Origin: an uncultured Oscillospiraceae bacterium
GTDB lineage: Bacteria; Bacillota; Clostridia; Oscillospirales; Oscillospiraceae
NCBI GenBank assembly: GCA_934589675.1
Contig: CAKTOF010000020.1
Coordinates: forward strand, 1-48,479
Direction: 5' to 3'
Length of the DNA stretch: 48,479 nt
The notes under the pieces are model-generated. The model worked only from the letters and a program-made list of their open reading frames with translations. It was not told the origin of the DNA and made no database searches. Position 1 is the first letter of the stretch; each line of letters begins with the position of its first letter. This document shows, piece by piece, positions 8,645 to 17,460 of this stretch. Made by a program: the position numbers and the translations under genes.

Positions 8645-10027
8645 TTGTTGCCAGAGCTTTTTGCCGGCGGGGCGCCGGAGTTTGGCGGCGGGCACGGCGA
8701 GGTGCGCGCGCAGTGCAGCCGCACGCGGTCGGTCGGGCTCGTGTCCGGCAGCGTGACGAGCAACGTGCGCACCGACGTGTCCGGCGTTTCGGCGCGGTGC
8801 TATGAGCGCGGGATGTACGGCTTTTCGTCCATGCCGGAGGTCAGCGAGGACGCGGCACGGCGCGTCCTGACCGAGGCGCGCGCGAACGCGGCGTTTCTCG
8901 GGACCCATGCGGGCATCGACGGCCGCGCGCTCGCAAATGTGACGCGCGGGACGATCGCGGAGCCGAAGCCGTATGCGGACGCGCCGCAGAAGGTCTATCT
9001 CGACTTCCTGCGCGCGCTCGACGACTACATCGCCCGCACCTACCCGAACCTCGACGGCCGCGAGGTGCATCTGCGCCACCAGTGCTTTGAAAAGCGCCTG
9101 TGGACTTCCGACGCCTGCTGCGGCCACACGATCCTGCCGCGCACGCACATCTATGTGACGCTCAAAAGCCAGACGCCGTCCGGGCAGGCCGTCGAGCTGT
9201 TCCGGCCGCTCGGCGGGTACGGCACGCTGGAAGACCAGTTCACCGCGCCGGAGGCGCTCTTCCCCGAGATCGACGCGCTGCACGAAAAGCTCATGAAAAA
9301 GCGCGAGGGCGTCTACGCCGAGGCGGGCATGAAGACCGTCATCCTCGGCGCGGATCTGTGCGGCATTCTGGCGCACGAGGCCGTCGGCCACACGGTCGAG
9401 GCCGACCTTGTCCGCGGCGGCTCCGTCGCGGGGCGCTGCTTAGGACGCCAGGTCGCCTCCGAGAAGGTCACGCTCGTCGACTTCGCGCACACGGCGCTCG
9501 GCAAGACGGCGCCGCTGCCCGTCTACATCGACGACGAGGGCACACCTGCGCGCGACGCCGTCATCATCGAAAACGGCGTCTTAAAGCGCTATATGAACGA
9601 CCGCGACAGCGCCGCGCGCTACTCGCAGGAGCCGCTCGGCAACGCCCGCGCGTGGGGCTTTTCCGACGAGCCGCTCATCCGGATGCGCAACACGGCCATC
9701 CTGCCGGGGACGGACAAGCTGGGCGACATGATCTCCTCCGTCGACGACGGGTACTATCTGCTCGTGGCCAACAACGGGCAGGCCGACCTGACGGGCGAGT
9801 TCATGTTCGGCGTCTGCCACGGCTACGAGATCAAAAACGGAAAGCTCGGCCGCGCCATTCTGGACACGACCATCTCGGGCGTCGCGTTCGAGATGCTGAG
9901 AACGGTCGACATGGTGTCCGACGACATGGAATGGTCGTGCGCAGGCACCTGCGGCAAGAAGCAGCCGATGGCCGTCGGCATGGGCGGCCCGGCGCTGCGC
10001 TGCCGCGTGATGATCGGAGGTCGATGA
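8645..10027 (+). CDS. tldD: TldD-family metalloprotease
   Basis: This roughly 460-residue protein is the catalytic half of the TldD/TldE heterodimeric zinc protease, which in E. coli processes microcin B17 precursor and degrades unfolded peptides. The metal-binding motif HEAVGH (H244-H249) is intact. The C-terminal barrel shows FSDEPLIRMRNTAILPG and the Cys-containing CAGTCGKKQPM segment. No ATG is suitably placed; GAGGAGG at 8631-8637 points to TTG 8645 (or the adjacent TTG 8648), and this retains the N-terminal TldD homology. tldE follows after one base. No peptide-toxin precursor gene is seen nearby. Confidence 0.92.
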   Translation: MLPELFAGGAPEFGGGHGEVRAQCSRTRSVGLVSGSVTSNVRTDVSGVSARCYERGMYGFSSMPEVSEDAARRVLTEARANAAFLGTHAGIDGRALANVTRGTIAEPKPYADAPQKVYLDFLRALDDYIARTYPNLDGREVHLRHQCFEKRLWTSDACCGHTILPRTHIYVTLKSQTPSGQAVELFRPLGGYGTLEDQFTAPEALFPEIDALHEKLMKKREGVYAEAGMKTVILGADLCGILAHEAVGHTVEADLVRGGSVAGRCLGRQVASEKVTLVDFAHTALGKTAPLPVYIDDEGTPARDAVIIENGVLKRYMNDRDSAARYSQEPLGNARAWGFSDEPLIRMRNTAILPGTDKLGDMISSVDDGYYLLVANNGQADLTGEFMFGVCHGYEIKNGKLGRAILDTTISGVAFEMLRTVDMVSDDMEWSCAGTCGKKQPMAVGMGGPALRCRVMIGGR

Positions 10028-10028
10028 G

Positions 10029-11324
10029 ATGGAGCAGTTAAAAATCGCTGCAAAAGATGCGCTGCGCGCGCTCGAACAAGCGGGCGCGACGCGCGCGGCC
10101 GTCACGGCCACGCAGACGAAAACGACGGAATTCAACATGGCAGACGGCGAGTTCACATTGCTTCGCACGCTGCACGACGACGCGCTCGCCCTCACGGGCT
10201 TCGACGGCGGCAGAAAGGGCACGATCGGCTTGAACCGCTTTGACGAGGCCAGCATTGCTTCGGCCGCGCAAAGCTGCATGGCCTCCGCCCGCACGGCCGA
10301 GGACGACCCGGCGTGGGAGATCGCGTCCGAGGGCGCGGGCAGCTTCACCGGCGGCGCGCCGGAGGCGGACGTTGCGCGCTTTTTTGAGCGCAGCCGCGAG
10401 CTGCTCGCCGACGTCGCCGAGCGCCACCCGACGATCCTTGTCGAGCAGATGATCCTGGCGCACCGCGGCGTGAAGACCGTCTATGAAAATTCAAACGGCG
10501 TCCGCTATGAGGCCGTGTCCGGCGAATATGAGATCTACATGAGCGTCTGCGCGCGCGACGGCGAGGACTGCTCGGCCATGGCCGGCACGGGCGTCGTGAC
10601 CGCGTCGCTCGACCGGCCGTTCCTCGACCTCGGCACCGTCGAGCGCGACCTTGCGCTTGCCGAGCGGCAGCTTCGCGCGGAGCCGTATGCCGGCAAGGGC
10701 GTCCTGCCCGTCGTCATTGCGCCGGATTGCTTCGAGGCGCTGCTGGGCAGCCTGCTCGGCAATTTCTGCGGCGACGAGGCCATCTTGTCCGGCACGAGCG
10801 CGTGGAAGGACAAGCTCGGGACGCTCGTTGCCGACCCGCGCCTGACCGTCACGATCGCAGCGCGCGCGCCGGAGCTTGTGCCGGCCGAGCACTGGACGAG
10901 CGAGGGCTTCCCGGCGGAAAATTACGACGTCATCCGGGAGGGAAAGCTCGGCAGCTTCCTCATCTCGCAGTATGTGGCCAACCGCACGGGGCTTGCGCGC
11001 GCGAAAAATTCCGGCGGCGCGTTCGTCGTCGCGCCGGGCGAAAAGAGCCTTGACGAGCTGATGGCCGACATCGGCACCGGCCTTTACGTCGGCCGCTTCT
11101 CCGGCGGCGCGCCGGCCTCGAACGGCGACTTCTCCGGCGTTGCGAAGAACAGCTTCCTCATTGAAAATGGCAGGCTCGGCTGCGCCGTGAGCGAGGTCAT
11201 GATCTCCGGCAACCTCGCCGACGTGCTGACGCACCTTCGCGGCCTGAGCCGCGAGCGCGCCGAAAACGGCACATCCGCCCTGCCGTGGGTGGCGGCCGAT
11301 GGAGTCACCGTATCGGGCAAATAA
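10029..11324 (+). CDS. TldE/PmbA-family protease subunit
   Basis: This 431-residue protein is the TldE/PmbA partner of TldD and lacks the HExxxH motif, as expected for the non-catalytic subunit. Family features include the N-terminal beta domain (KTTEFNMADGEF, FDGGRKGTIG) and the C-terminal ENYDVIREGKLGSFLISQYVANRTGLARA-type region that lines the shared chamber. It starts one base after the tldD stop and so is translationally coupled. A bidirectional terminator follows. Confidence 0.92.
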   Translation: MEQLKIAAKDALRALEQAGATRAAVTATQTKTTEFNMADGEFTLLRTLHDDALALTGFDGGRKGTIGLNRFDEASIASAAQSCMASARTAEDDPAWEIASEGAGSFTGGAPEADVARFFERSRELLADVAERHPTILVEQMILAHRGVKTVYENSNGVRYEAVSGEYEIYMSVCARDGEDCSAMAGTGVVTASLDRPFLDLGTVERDLALAERQLRAEPYAGKGVLPVVIAPDCFEALLGSLLGNFCGDEAILSGTSAWKDKLGTLVADPRLTVTIAARAPELVPAEHWTSEGFPAENYDVIREGKLGSFLISQYVANRTGLARAKNSGGAFVVAPGEKSLDELMADIGTGLYVGRFSGGAPASNGDFSGVAKNSFLIENGRLGCAVSEVMISGNLADVLTHLRGLSRERAENGTSALPWVAADGVTVSGK

Positions 11325-11334
11325 ATCTATGCAG

Positions 11335-11364
11335 AAAAAGAGCGGCCTGCCGGCCGCTCTTTTT
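11335..11364. terminator. Bidirectional terminator
   Basis: Stem AAAAAGAGCGGCC/GGCCGCTCTTTTT with TGCC loop, between convergent tldE and the DUF4430 gene. Confidence 0.93.
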
Positions 11365-11844
11365 CTATTGCGCGAAGTAGTCGTTGAAATCGTACACATA
11401 CCGGAACGTGACGGCGTCGCCGTCCTGGAGCTCATACCGGCCGCAGCCGACGTCGGGGCTTTCGCCGTTGACCTCAAAGACCCAGCCGGAATCGTCGCCC
11501 GCGTCGCCGGTGTAGAGGTTGCCGATGCCGAGCAGGTAGGCGCTCTCGCCCGTGCCGTCGGACTCGTACTGGAGCTTCGCGCTCTGCGCGGCGGTCAGAA
11601 ATGCATCCCACGCCGTCTCGCCGTCGGAAAAATCGACGGTCACGGCCGGGAGCATCACGCCGTCGTCCGGCAGGATGTCGAGCAGCTTATGATCCAGCGC
11701 GTCCGCGTGCGCGAGGGCGTCGCCGCACACGACCTCGACCGTGCAGCGGTACGGCTTCGCGGCGGGCTTTGCCGCGCAGCCGATGAAAAGCGCGAGCGCA
11801 AGGGCGGCGAGCAGCCCGGTCAGGAATTTCTGTTTGATTTTCAT
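11365..11844 (-). CDS. DUF4430 lipoprotein
   Basis: This 159-residue secreted protein has an N-terminal signal peptide with a FIGC lipobox (Cys 23), so it is probably lipid-anchored. The rest matches the DUF4430 fold: WDAFLTAAQ, SGWVFEVNGESPDVGCGRYELQDGD and the terminal VTFRYVYDF. This domain is related to the C-terminal domain of transcobalamin and intrinsic factor and often sits in surface or cobamide-binding proteins of Firmicutes. Ligand binding here is unproven. It lies just downstream of the SLH gene on the same strand, across that gene's terminator. Confidence 0.85.
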   Translation of the reverse strand: MKIKQKFLTGLLAALALALFIGCAAKPAAKPYRCTVEVVCGDALAHADALDHKLLDILPDDGVMLPAVTVDFSDGETAWDAFLTAAQSAKLQYESDGTGESAYLLGIGNLYTGDAGDDSGWVFEVNGESPDVGCGRYELQDGDAVTFRYVYDFNDYFAQ

Positions 11845-11898
11845 GAAAAACCGATCACCTCAGAGAAAGTATGCACGCAAATCCGCGCCGGTAGTCAG

Positions 11899-11932
11899 AA
11901 AAATCGGCGGCCCGCCAGCCGGCGGGCCGCCG
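11899..11932 (-). terminator. Terminator of the SLH gene
   Basis: On the minus strand, a 12-base-pair stem CGGCGGCCCGCC/GGCGGGCCGCCG is followed by ATTTTT. It lies between the SLH gene and the downstream DUF4430 lipoprotein. Confidence 0.85.
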
Positions 11933-11946
11933 AGGGGAGGGAACAA

Positions 11947-13797
11947 TCAGTTGAAGATGATGAGCGTCGGCGCGAACACGCCCGTGTCGGAGTACGCGCC
12001 GTAGGCGAGGAACGTCTGGCCGCCCTTGACGGAGCTGAGCATGACGGTCGTGCCGTTTGTATTTTGCAGCTTCGCCGAGCCGACCGTGACGGTCAGCGGC
12101 GTCTGGCCGCCGAGCAGGGCAAGGATCGTGCCGGTCTTGGTGTCGACGTTCAGAACCGTGCCCTCGACGGACACCGTCGCGCCCGGCTGGCCGGACGCGC
12201 CGCCCTGCGCGGTGCGGACGACCTTCGTGATGACGCTGTCGGCCGTCGTGACGGTCAGCGTGTCGCCGAGCTGGACTGCGGAGAGCGTCAGCTTGCCGCC
12301 CTGCGCGCTCGTGACGGCCGCGGCCGGGGAGACGGTCAGCGTGACGGTCGAGCTGTCCGAGAGCGTGATCGTCCACTGCGTCGCGCTCGTGGACTGGCCG
12401 ATGTAGGTCAGCTTGCCGGTGTACTCGTTCATGGTCGACTGGCGCACGATCTTCTTGATCGTGAGGCCGTCGACGCTCAGCGTGACCTGATCGCCCGCGG
12501 CGAGCGCCGTGAAGCTCTCGGAAAGCCCCGCGTTTTCCACGGCGGGCAGCGCGTCGTAGGAAATGGGGAACGACCAGACGGCGCCCGCGCTGTCCGAGAT
12601 GAGCAGCGTGCCGCCCTCGACGGCGAAGTTCACGGCCGCGACAGTGCCGGAGAGCGTCTTGGCGCTCTCGGTCACGAAAACGCGCGTGGCGATGCCGCTC
12701 TTGCGCTCGACCGTGACGAACTGGCCCTCCTTGAGGGTGTCATAGGCGGTCTTGGCGTCCGCGCCGGAGTAGACCGTCGTCTTGGCGACGGTGCACGGCT
12801 CGGTCTTGCCGTCGGATTTGAGCACGGCGATGTAGTCGCCCGTCAGGGCGGCGGAGGACAGGTAGGAGATCTTGCCCTGAATGTACTCCGTGCCGGAGGC
12901 GTAGGTAACGCTGGCCGTCAGAAGGTCGTTGCCCTGCGCCGTGACGGCGGCAAAGCTGCCCAGATGCGCGCTCGTCAGCGCGGCCGTGCCGCCGTTGACC
13001 GTGACGGCGGAGCCTGTGCCCCGCGCGAAGCGGCGGGCGAGGCCGTCCGTCCCCGTGACGGTGACGGACGCGTCGTCAAACGCGGTCAGGATGCCCTCGA
13101 AGCGGGCGGTGTTGTGGTAGCCGGGGATGACGAGGCTGATCTTGTTCTCCTCGAGGTACTTCAGCGAAAGCGAGATCATCTTCGCCACGACCTGCCGCGT
13201 GGACGTGCGCTCGGGGTGGAACTTGCCGTCCGGATAGCCGGAGATGATCTTCAGGTCGACGAGCAGGTCGATGTCAAAGAGCGCATCGGACGAGATTTTC
13301 TCGCTGTCGGAGAATTTGAGCGAGGCGTACTCGCGCGAATGCGCCTCGTCCTCGAGCTGCATCGTGCGCACGAGGTAGACGGACATATCCTCGCGCGTGA
13401 TCTTCTCGTTGAGCGAGGAATAGGACTTCAGCTCGCTCTCCTTGACGATGCCGGCGGCCAGGCAGACCGACAGCGCGTTGACGTAGACCGTCGCCGTGCC
13501 GCTCGGCACGATGGCGCGGACCTTGTCGCCGTAGTCCTGATAGATGTACTGCTTGTCCGCGTCGGTCAGGTCATAGAACCGCGCGAACAGCGTCAGCGCC
13601 TGCGCGACGGTCGTCGTCGCGCCCGGGCGGATGGTGCCGTCGGAGTAGCCGGTGAAGATGCCGCGGTTGTAGAGGTCCTGCATATAGTCATAGAACTGGC
13701 TCGTCTTCGGCAGGTCGGAAAACTCCGCCGCCGAGGCCGGCACGGCCAGCGCGAACACCGTCGCGAGCACGAGCAGCAGGCACGTCAGTCGCTTCAT
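11947..13797 (-). CDS. S-layer homology domain surface protein
   Basis: This 616-residue secreted protein has a signal peptide (about 1-23, ending PASA-AEF). Three SLH domains follow: about 24-75 (IFTGYSDGTIRPGATTT), 85-145 (weaker, ITREDMSVYLVR) and 150-215 (IISGYPDGKFHPERTST). SLH domains bind pyruvylated secondary wall polymers and hold proteins on the cell surface. The remaining 400 residues are Thr/Val/Ser-rich beta modules with repeated patterns such as VTVTGTDG, VTLSVDG and VTVEGTVLN, with no recognised enzyme domain. ATG 13797 has GGGAGGT upstream and excludes an unlikely 63-residue extension. Confidence 0.93.
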   Translation of the reverse strand: MKRLTCLLLVLATVFALAVPASAAEFSDLPKTSQFYDYMQDLYNRGIFTGYSDGTIRPGATTTVAQALTLFARFYDLTDADKQYIYQDYGDKVRAIVPSGTATVYVNALSVCLAAGIVKESELKSYSSLNEKITREDMSVYLVRTMQLEDEAHSREYASLKFSDSEKISSDALFDIDLLVDLKIISGYPDGKFHPERTSTRQVVAKMISLSLKYLEENKISLVIPGYHNTARFEGILTAFDDASVTVTGTDGLARRFARGTGSAVTVNGGTAALTSAHLGSFAAVTAQGNDLLTASVTYASGTEYIQGKISYLSSAALTGDYIAVLKSDGKTEPCTVAKTTVYSGADAKTAYDTLKEGQFVTVERKSGIATRVFVTESAKTLSGTVAAVNFAVEGGTLLISDSAGAVWSFPISYDALPAVENAGLSESFTALAAGDQVTLSVDGLTIKKIVRQSTMNEYTGKLTYIGQSTSATQWTITLSDSSTVTLTVSPAAAVTSAQGGKLTLSAVQLGDTLTVTTADSVITKVVRTAQGGASGQPGATVSVEGTVLNVDTKTGTILALLGGQTPLTVTVGSAKLQNTNGTTVMLSSVKGGQTFLAYGAYSDTGVFAPTLIIFN

Positions 13798-13869
13798 AAA
13801 GAATACCTCCCTGAACGATAAAATTTGTGGTAAAATGGAACCGGGACGCCGCGCCCGGAGGTTAACATA

Positions 13870-13898
13870 AGCATACCACGGGCCCGGCGTAAAATCAA
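13870..13898 (-). promoter_or_regulatory. Promoter of the SLH gene
   Basis: On the minus strand, -35 TTGATT (13893-13898) and -10 TATGCT (13870-13875) are separated by 17 bases. The 5' leader is about 65 bases and contains a GC dyad near 13842-13860. The rest of the 218-base gap to the beta-propeller gene shows only that gene's ribosome site. Confidence 0.7.
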
Positions 13899-14015
13899 GC
13901 GCCTGCGCGGCCAAATAAATTCGCATTTCCGGGAACCCGGGGCGGCGCGGATGCGTCAAATGGGTATCAGAAGAATCGAAAGCCAACCCTGCAAGCCGAA
14001 AAAAGGAGGACCGCC

Positions 14016-16022
14016 ATGAAAACGGGAAAAAGAACGCTTGCGCTGCTGCTTGCGATGATCCTCGCGCTCGGCGCGCTCGGCGCGTGCAGCAAAGCGCCTG
14101 ACCAGACCAAATCGCCAGATCAGACCAATTCGCCGGACATCCGGCCGGAAAAGACGCCGGATGCCGCGCCGTCCGGCGGCGCCGCGGCGCAGCTGTCCGT
14201 GCCGGACGTACAGCGCACGGCCGACGTGCGCACGGCCGCGTCGTATGACGAGCTTTTCTCGTCGCTGGAGGCCAGATCTGCCGGCATGTGCTACTTCGAG
14301 ATGGCCAGCGACACCGTAGCCGAGGCCGAGACCCCCACCGCGTCTGCGCCCGCGGGCGATGAGAACAAGTCGGAAGGCTATGACGGCGACAGCGCGTCCG
14401 GCGGCGCCGCGGCCGACTACACCGGCACGAACACGCAGGTCGAGGGCGTCGACGAGGGCGACGTCGTCAAGACGGACGGGGAGTACCTCTACATCCTGCG
14501 CGACGGCGGCAAGCTGACCATCGCCCGCGCGGACGGAGAAAACACGGCCGTCGTGAGCGAGACGGACGTGTGCTGGGACACGTCGGACGGCGGCCTGTCC
14601 AGCAGCAGCTACGGCTCGGAGCTGTATCTCACGGACGGGCGCGTCACCGTGCTCTACGAGAGCTACCGCTGGGGCTACGACGACGCGGCCGGGCGCTACA
14701 CGGACGAGTCGACCATGGGCGTGCGCATCTACGACGTGACCGACCCGGCCGCGCCCGTGCTCGTGGCCGACCTTGCGCAGGACGGCTATCTGGCCGGCTC
14801 GCGCGTGGTGGACGGCACGCTGTACCTTGTGACGGACTACTACGTCTACGATGCGGACAAGGACGACCCCTACGGCTTCGTCCCGTGCGTCTATGAGTCC
14901 GGCACGGCGCGCCTGCTGGAGTGCGACTGTATTTTTATCCCCGAGATCCGCAGCTACACCGGCTACGCCGTCGTGCAGGCCATCGACCTTTCCTCCGGCA
15001 CGTCCGTCGGCGAGATGAGCGTGCTCGGCGGGTGCGGCACGCTCTACATGAGCCGGGAGAACCTCTACCTCATCGCCGAGGACTGGAAGGACATCGAGGG
15101 CGCGCCGTATGAAGAGGACGGCTACACCGTCACCGAGCACACGTCCTATGCCCAGACGCAGATCCTGCGCGTGAGCGCGGCCGGCGGCAGCCTCGCGCTC
15201 GCCGCGTCGGGCGTCATTCCGGGCTATCCGCTCAGCCAGTACAGCTTTGACGAGCAAAACGGCTATTTCCGCGCCGTCGTCAGCACGAGCGAGTCGGTCT
15301 ACCGCCTCTACGAGGACAAAAAGCACCAGTGGACGAACTACGAGTCCGTCTCGGACGGGCAAAACTGCGCGCTGTACGTCCTCGACCTTGACTTAAACCA
15401 GGTCTCGAGCCTCACGGAGCTGGCGCCGGACGAGCGCGTCTACTCCGTCCGCTTCGACGGCGACATGGTCTACTTCGTCACGTTCCGCGAGACAGACCCG
15501 CTCTTTGCCGTCGACCTGAGCGACCCGGCCGCGCCGGTGGTCAAGAGCGCGCTCAAGCTGCCGGGCTACTCGAGCTACCTGCACGTCTGGTCGGACGGCC
15601 TGCTCTTCGGCCTCGGCCAGCAGGTCGGCGAGGAGTCTAACCGCACCGAGGGCATCAAGCTTGCGATGTACGACTGCTCCGACCCGGCGAACCTGCGCGA
15701 GATTGTGACCGTCCACACGGACTTTGCCTACTCGCCGGCCGAGTACGAGGCCAAGGCGCTGTGCATCGAGCCGTCGCTCAGCATCGTCGGCTTCCCCGCC
15801 GAGATGCGCTCGGACATCGACTGGCTGGACTACTACGTCATCTGCACCTATGAAGACGGCAGATTCTCCGAGCTTGGCCGCTATGAGCTGAGCGACTGGA
15901 TCTACAACATCCGCGGCGTGCGCATCGGAAGCGCGATGTACATCTGCGGCGGCAACGAGATCATCGTCGCCTCGCTGGAGACCGGCGCAGAGCTGCAGCA
16001 CCTCATCCTCGCCGTCGGGTAA
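14016..16022 (+). CDS. Beta-propeller lipoprotein
   Basis: This 668-residue protein has a lipoprotein signal peptide (LGAC lipobox, Cys near 27) and a Lys/Pro/Ser/Asp linker with repeats of DQTKSPDQTNSPD. A long domain of the family of secreted beta-propeller proteins distantly related to WD-40 follows. The family start motif TNTQVEGVDEGDVVKTDG is clear (near 140-157), as are repeated strands like IYDVTDPAAPVLVADL, VDLSDPAAPVVKSALKLPG and YDCSDPANLREIV. Such proteins are surface-attached and of unknown role. ATG 14016 has AAAAGGAGGA upstream, and a strong terminator follows. It is monocistronic and divergent from the SLH gene. Confidence 0.92.
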   Translation: MKTGKRTLALLLAMILALGALGACSKAPDQTKSPDQTNSPDIRPEKTPDAAPSGGAAAQLSVPDVQRTADVRTAASYDELFSSLEARSAGMCYFEMASDTVAEAETPTASAPAGDENKSEGYDGDSASGGAAADYTGTNTQVEGVDEGDVVKTDGEYLYILRDGGKLTIARADGENTAVVSETDVCWDTSDGGLSSSSYGSELYLTDGRVTVLYESYRWGYDDAAGRYTDESTMGVRIYDVTDPAAPVLVADLAQDGYLAGSRVVDGTLYLVTDYYVYDADKDDPYGFVPCVYESGTARLLECDCIFIPEIRSYTGYAVVQAIDLSSGTSVGEMSVLGGCGTLYMSRENLYLIAEDWKDIEGAPYEEDGYTVTEHTSYAQTQILRVSAAGGSLALAASGVIPGYPLSQYSFDEQNGYFRAVVSTSESVYRLYEDKKHQWTNYESVSDGQNCALYVLDLDLNQVSSLTELAPDERVYSVRFDGDMVYFVTFRETDPLFAVDLSDPAAPVVKSALKLPGYSSYLHVWSDGLLFGLGQQVGEESNRTEGIKLAMYDCSDPANLREIVTVHTDFAYSPAEYEAKALCIEPSLSIVGFPAEMRSDIDWLDYYVICTYEDGRFSELGRYELSDWIYNIRGVRIGSAMYICGGNEIIVASLETGAELQHLILAVG

Positions 16023-16035
16023 GTCAAAAATTTCA

Positions 16036-16070
16036 CACAGGGTGTCTCGCATGAGACACCCTGTGTTTTT
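16036..16070 (+). terminator. Rho-independent terminator
   Basis: Stem ACACAGGGTGTCTC/GAGACACCCTGTGT with GCAT loop, then a T-rich tail. It ends the beta-propeller gene. Confidence 0.95.
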
Positions 16071-16134
16071 ACTTTTGCATAAAGAAAACGCAGATCTTTG
16101 TGCAAATGAACAGGGCAAATCCGAAAAAAATGCT

Positions 16135-16140
16135 TATAAT
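16135..16140 (+). promoter_or_regulatory. -10 element upstream of the SDR gene
   Basis: A perfect TATAAT with no acceptable -35 at 16-18 bases (AGGGCA at 16112-16117). This pattern would fit an activator-dependent promoter, consistent with the LysR genes in the region, but no regulator site is identifiable. Confidence 0.45.
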
Positions 16141-16195
16141 AAAATCCAGAAACCGGACAAACCCGGAAATTTCCCGCAGAAAGGACGATCCTGTT

Positions 16196-16990
16196 ATGGG
16201 CATTTACGCAGTGACCGGCGGCTCGAGCGGCATCGGCGCGAAAACCGTCGAATACCTCCGCGCGCAGGGCCATATGGTCTATAACATCGATATGAAAGAC
16301 GGCGACATCAACGCCAACCTCGCCACGCGCGACGGCCGCCAGCACGTCATCGACGAGCTGCATTCGCTCTGCCAGAACGGCCTCGACGGCCTCGTGTGCT
16401 GCGCGGGCGTCTCGGCCACGTGCGGCAACCTCAAGCTCATCATCTCCGTGAACTACTTCGGCACGCAGGTGCTCTGCGAGGGCTGCTTCGATCTTCTGCA
16501 AAAGCGGAAGGGCTACTGCGTCGTCGTCTCGTCGAACACCATCTCGCAGGGCGTGCTCCGCCGCGACGTCGTCGATGCGCTCAACAACGGCGACGGCGAC
16601 GGCCTCGACGAGGACCGCGTGCTGCGCCTTGTGGAAAACTACGACGTCGCCTCGAACTGCCACCCGATGTACGTCGCAACGAAGTACGCGCTCGCCCGCT
16701 GGGTGCGCCGCGTCTCGTCGGACTGGGCCGCGCGCGGCGTCCACCTCAACGCCATCGCCCCCGGCAACGTCGCCACGGCCATGACGGCCAAGCTCGAGGG
16801 CCGGATGTGGGAGGCGTGCCTCGCCCTGCCCATCCCGATCCACTACCATGAGGACCGCCTGATGGACCCGGCGGACATCGCCTCGGCCATCTGCTTCCTC
16901 GTCTCGCATCAGGCGCATGGATTAAACGGCGTCATTTTGTTCTGCGACGGCGGAACGGATGCGCTGCTCAATTCCGAAAAGGTCTATTAA
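16196..16990 (+). CDS. Short-chain dehydrogenase, HsdA (3-alpha-HSDH)-like
   Basis: This 264-residue NAD(P)-dependent SDR probably oxidises or reduces a hydroxyl/ketone on a ring system. The cofactor motif is TGGSSGIG (7-14). The catalytic set includes Ser 112/113 (VVSSNT) and Y159/K163 (YVATK). Between the active-site Ser and Tyr lies an insert (about 118-150) seen in the 3-alpha-hydroxysteroid dehydrogenase/carbonyl reductase of Comamonas. Other shared stretches are LDGLVCCAG and ISVNYFGTQVL. ATG 16196 is chosen by homology; an upstream 32-codon opening spans the -10 box and is not coding. The NTF2-like gene follows by 13 bases. A bile-acid-like role or a polyphenol role are both possible. 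Confidence 0.88.
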   Translation: MGIYAVTGGSSGIGAKTVEYLRAQGHMVYNIDMKDGDINANLATRDGRQHVIDELHSLCQNGLDGLVCCAGVSATCGNLKLIISVNYFGTQVLCEGCFDLLQKRKGYCVVVSSNTISQGVLRRDVVDALNNGDGDGLDEDRVLRLVENYDVASNCHPMYVATKYALARWVRRVSSDWAARGVHLNAIAPGNVATAMTAKLEGRMWEACLALPIPIHYHEDRLMDPADIASAICFLVSHQAHGLNGVILFCDGGTDALLNSEKVY

Positions 16991-17003
16991 GGAGGTACGC
17001 GAC

Positions 17004-17327
17004 ATGATCCAGCAGTACATTGACGCCATGCTCGCGCAGGACTATCAGGCGCTGGCCGACTGCTTCTCACCGAAGTGCCGCCTGTTCGACTACTGCCCCA
17101 TCGGCAACAACATGGAGAACTTCCACGTCTGCGGCCGCACGGCCGTGGAGATGTTCTTCCGCAACAAATTCTTCTTCAACGTCATCCACATCTCCGACCC
17201 GGTCGTCACCGACGACGACACCGCCGACTATTTCGTCTCCTACGGCGGCCAGTACCTGCACGTTCAGGCGAAGATCGAGCGCTACGCCGACGGCAGGATC
17301 TCCATTCTGACCATCCGCCCGCTGTAA
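17004..17327 (+). CDS. NTF2/SnoaL-like small protein
   Basis: This 107-residue protein has the cone-shaped NTF2/SnoaL pattern: an N-terminal helix (MIQQYIDAMLAQDYQALADCF), then CRLFDYCP, a GRTAVEMFFRNKFFF helix and a curved sheet ending ISILTIRPL. Relatives include polyketide cyclases, ketosteroid isomerase and the bile-acid 7-dehydratase BaiE, though BaiE is longer. It follows the SDR gene with an AAGGAGG site and is followed by a terminator, so the two form one operon. Isomerase, dehydratase or cyclase action on the SDR product is plausible but inferred. Candidate acid/base residues are D29 and H41. Confidence 0.75.
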   Translation: MIQQYIDAMLAQDYQALADCFSPKCRLFDYCPIGNNMENFHVCGRTAVEMFFRNKFFFNVIHISDPVVTDDDTADYFVSYGGQYLHVQAKIERYADGRISILTIRPL

Positions 17328-17349
17328 GCGCGAAAAGCGCAGGCCATCC

Positions 17350-17382
17350 GCCGCCGCCCCGCACAGGGGCGGCGGCTTTTTT
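17350..17382 (+). terminator. Rho-independent terminator
   Basis: Stem GCCGCCGCCCC/GGGGCGGCGGC followed by six T. It ends the SDR/NTF2 operon. Confidence 0.94.
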
Positions 17383-17393
17383 GCGCGGTGGGC

Positions 17394-17427
17394 GAAAAAA
17401 AGCAGGCACGGCCGGAAGGCCGTGCCT
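17394..17427 (-). terminator. Terminator of the flavoprotein gene
   Basis: On the minus strand, stem AGGCACGGCC/GGCCGTGCCT with a TTCC loop is followed by GC and a run of seven or more T. It lies downstream of the flavoprotein stop. Confidence 0.88.
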
Positions 17428-17460
17428 AAGAGCGCTGCGTGATTCGGGGAGCGAGCCTGC

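Noticed and set aside
11299..13821. 840-codon plus-strand frame opposite the DUF4430 and SLH genes
   Set aside because: Low-complexity Arg/Ala/Val composition antisense to genes with signal peptides, SLH motifs and ribosome sites.
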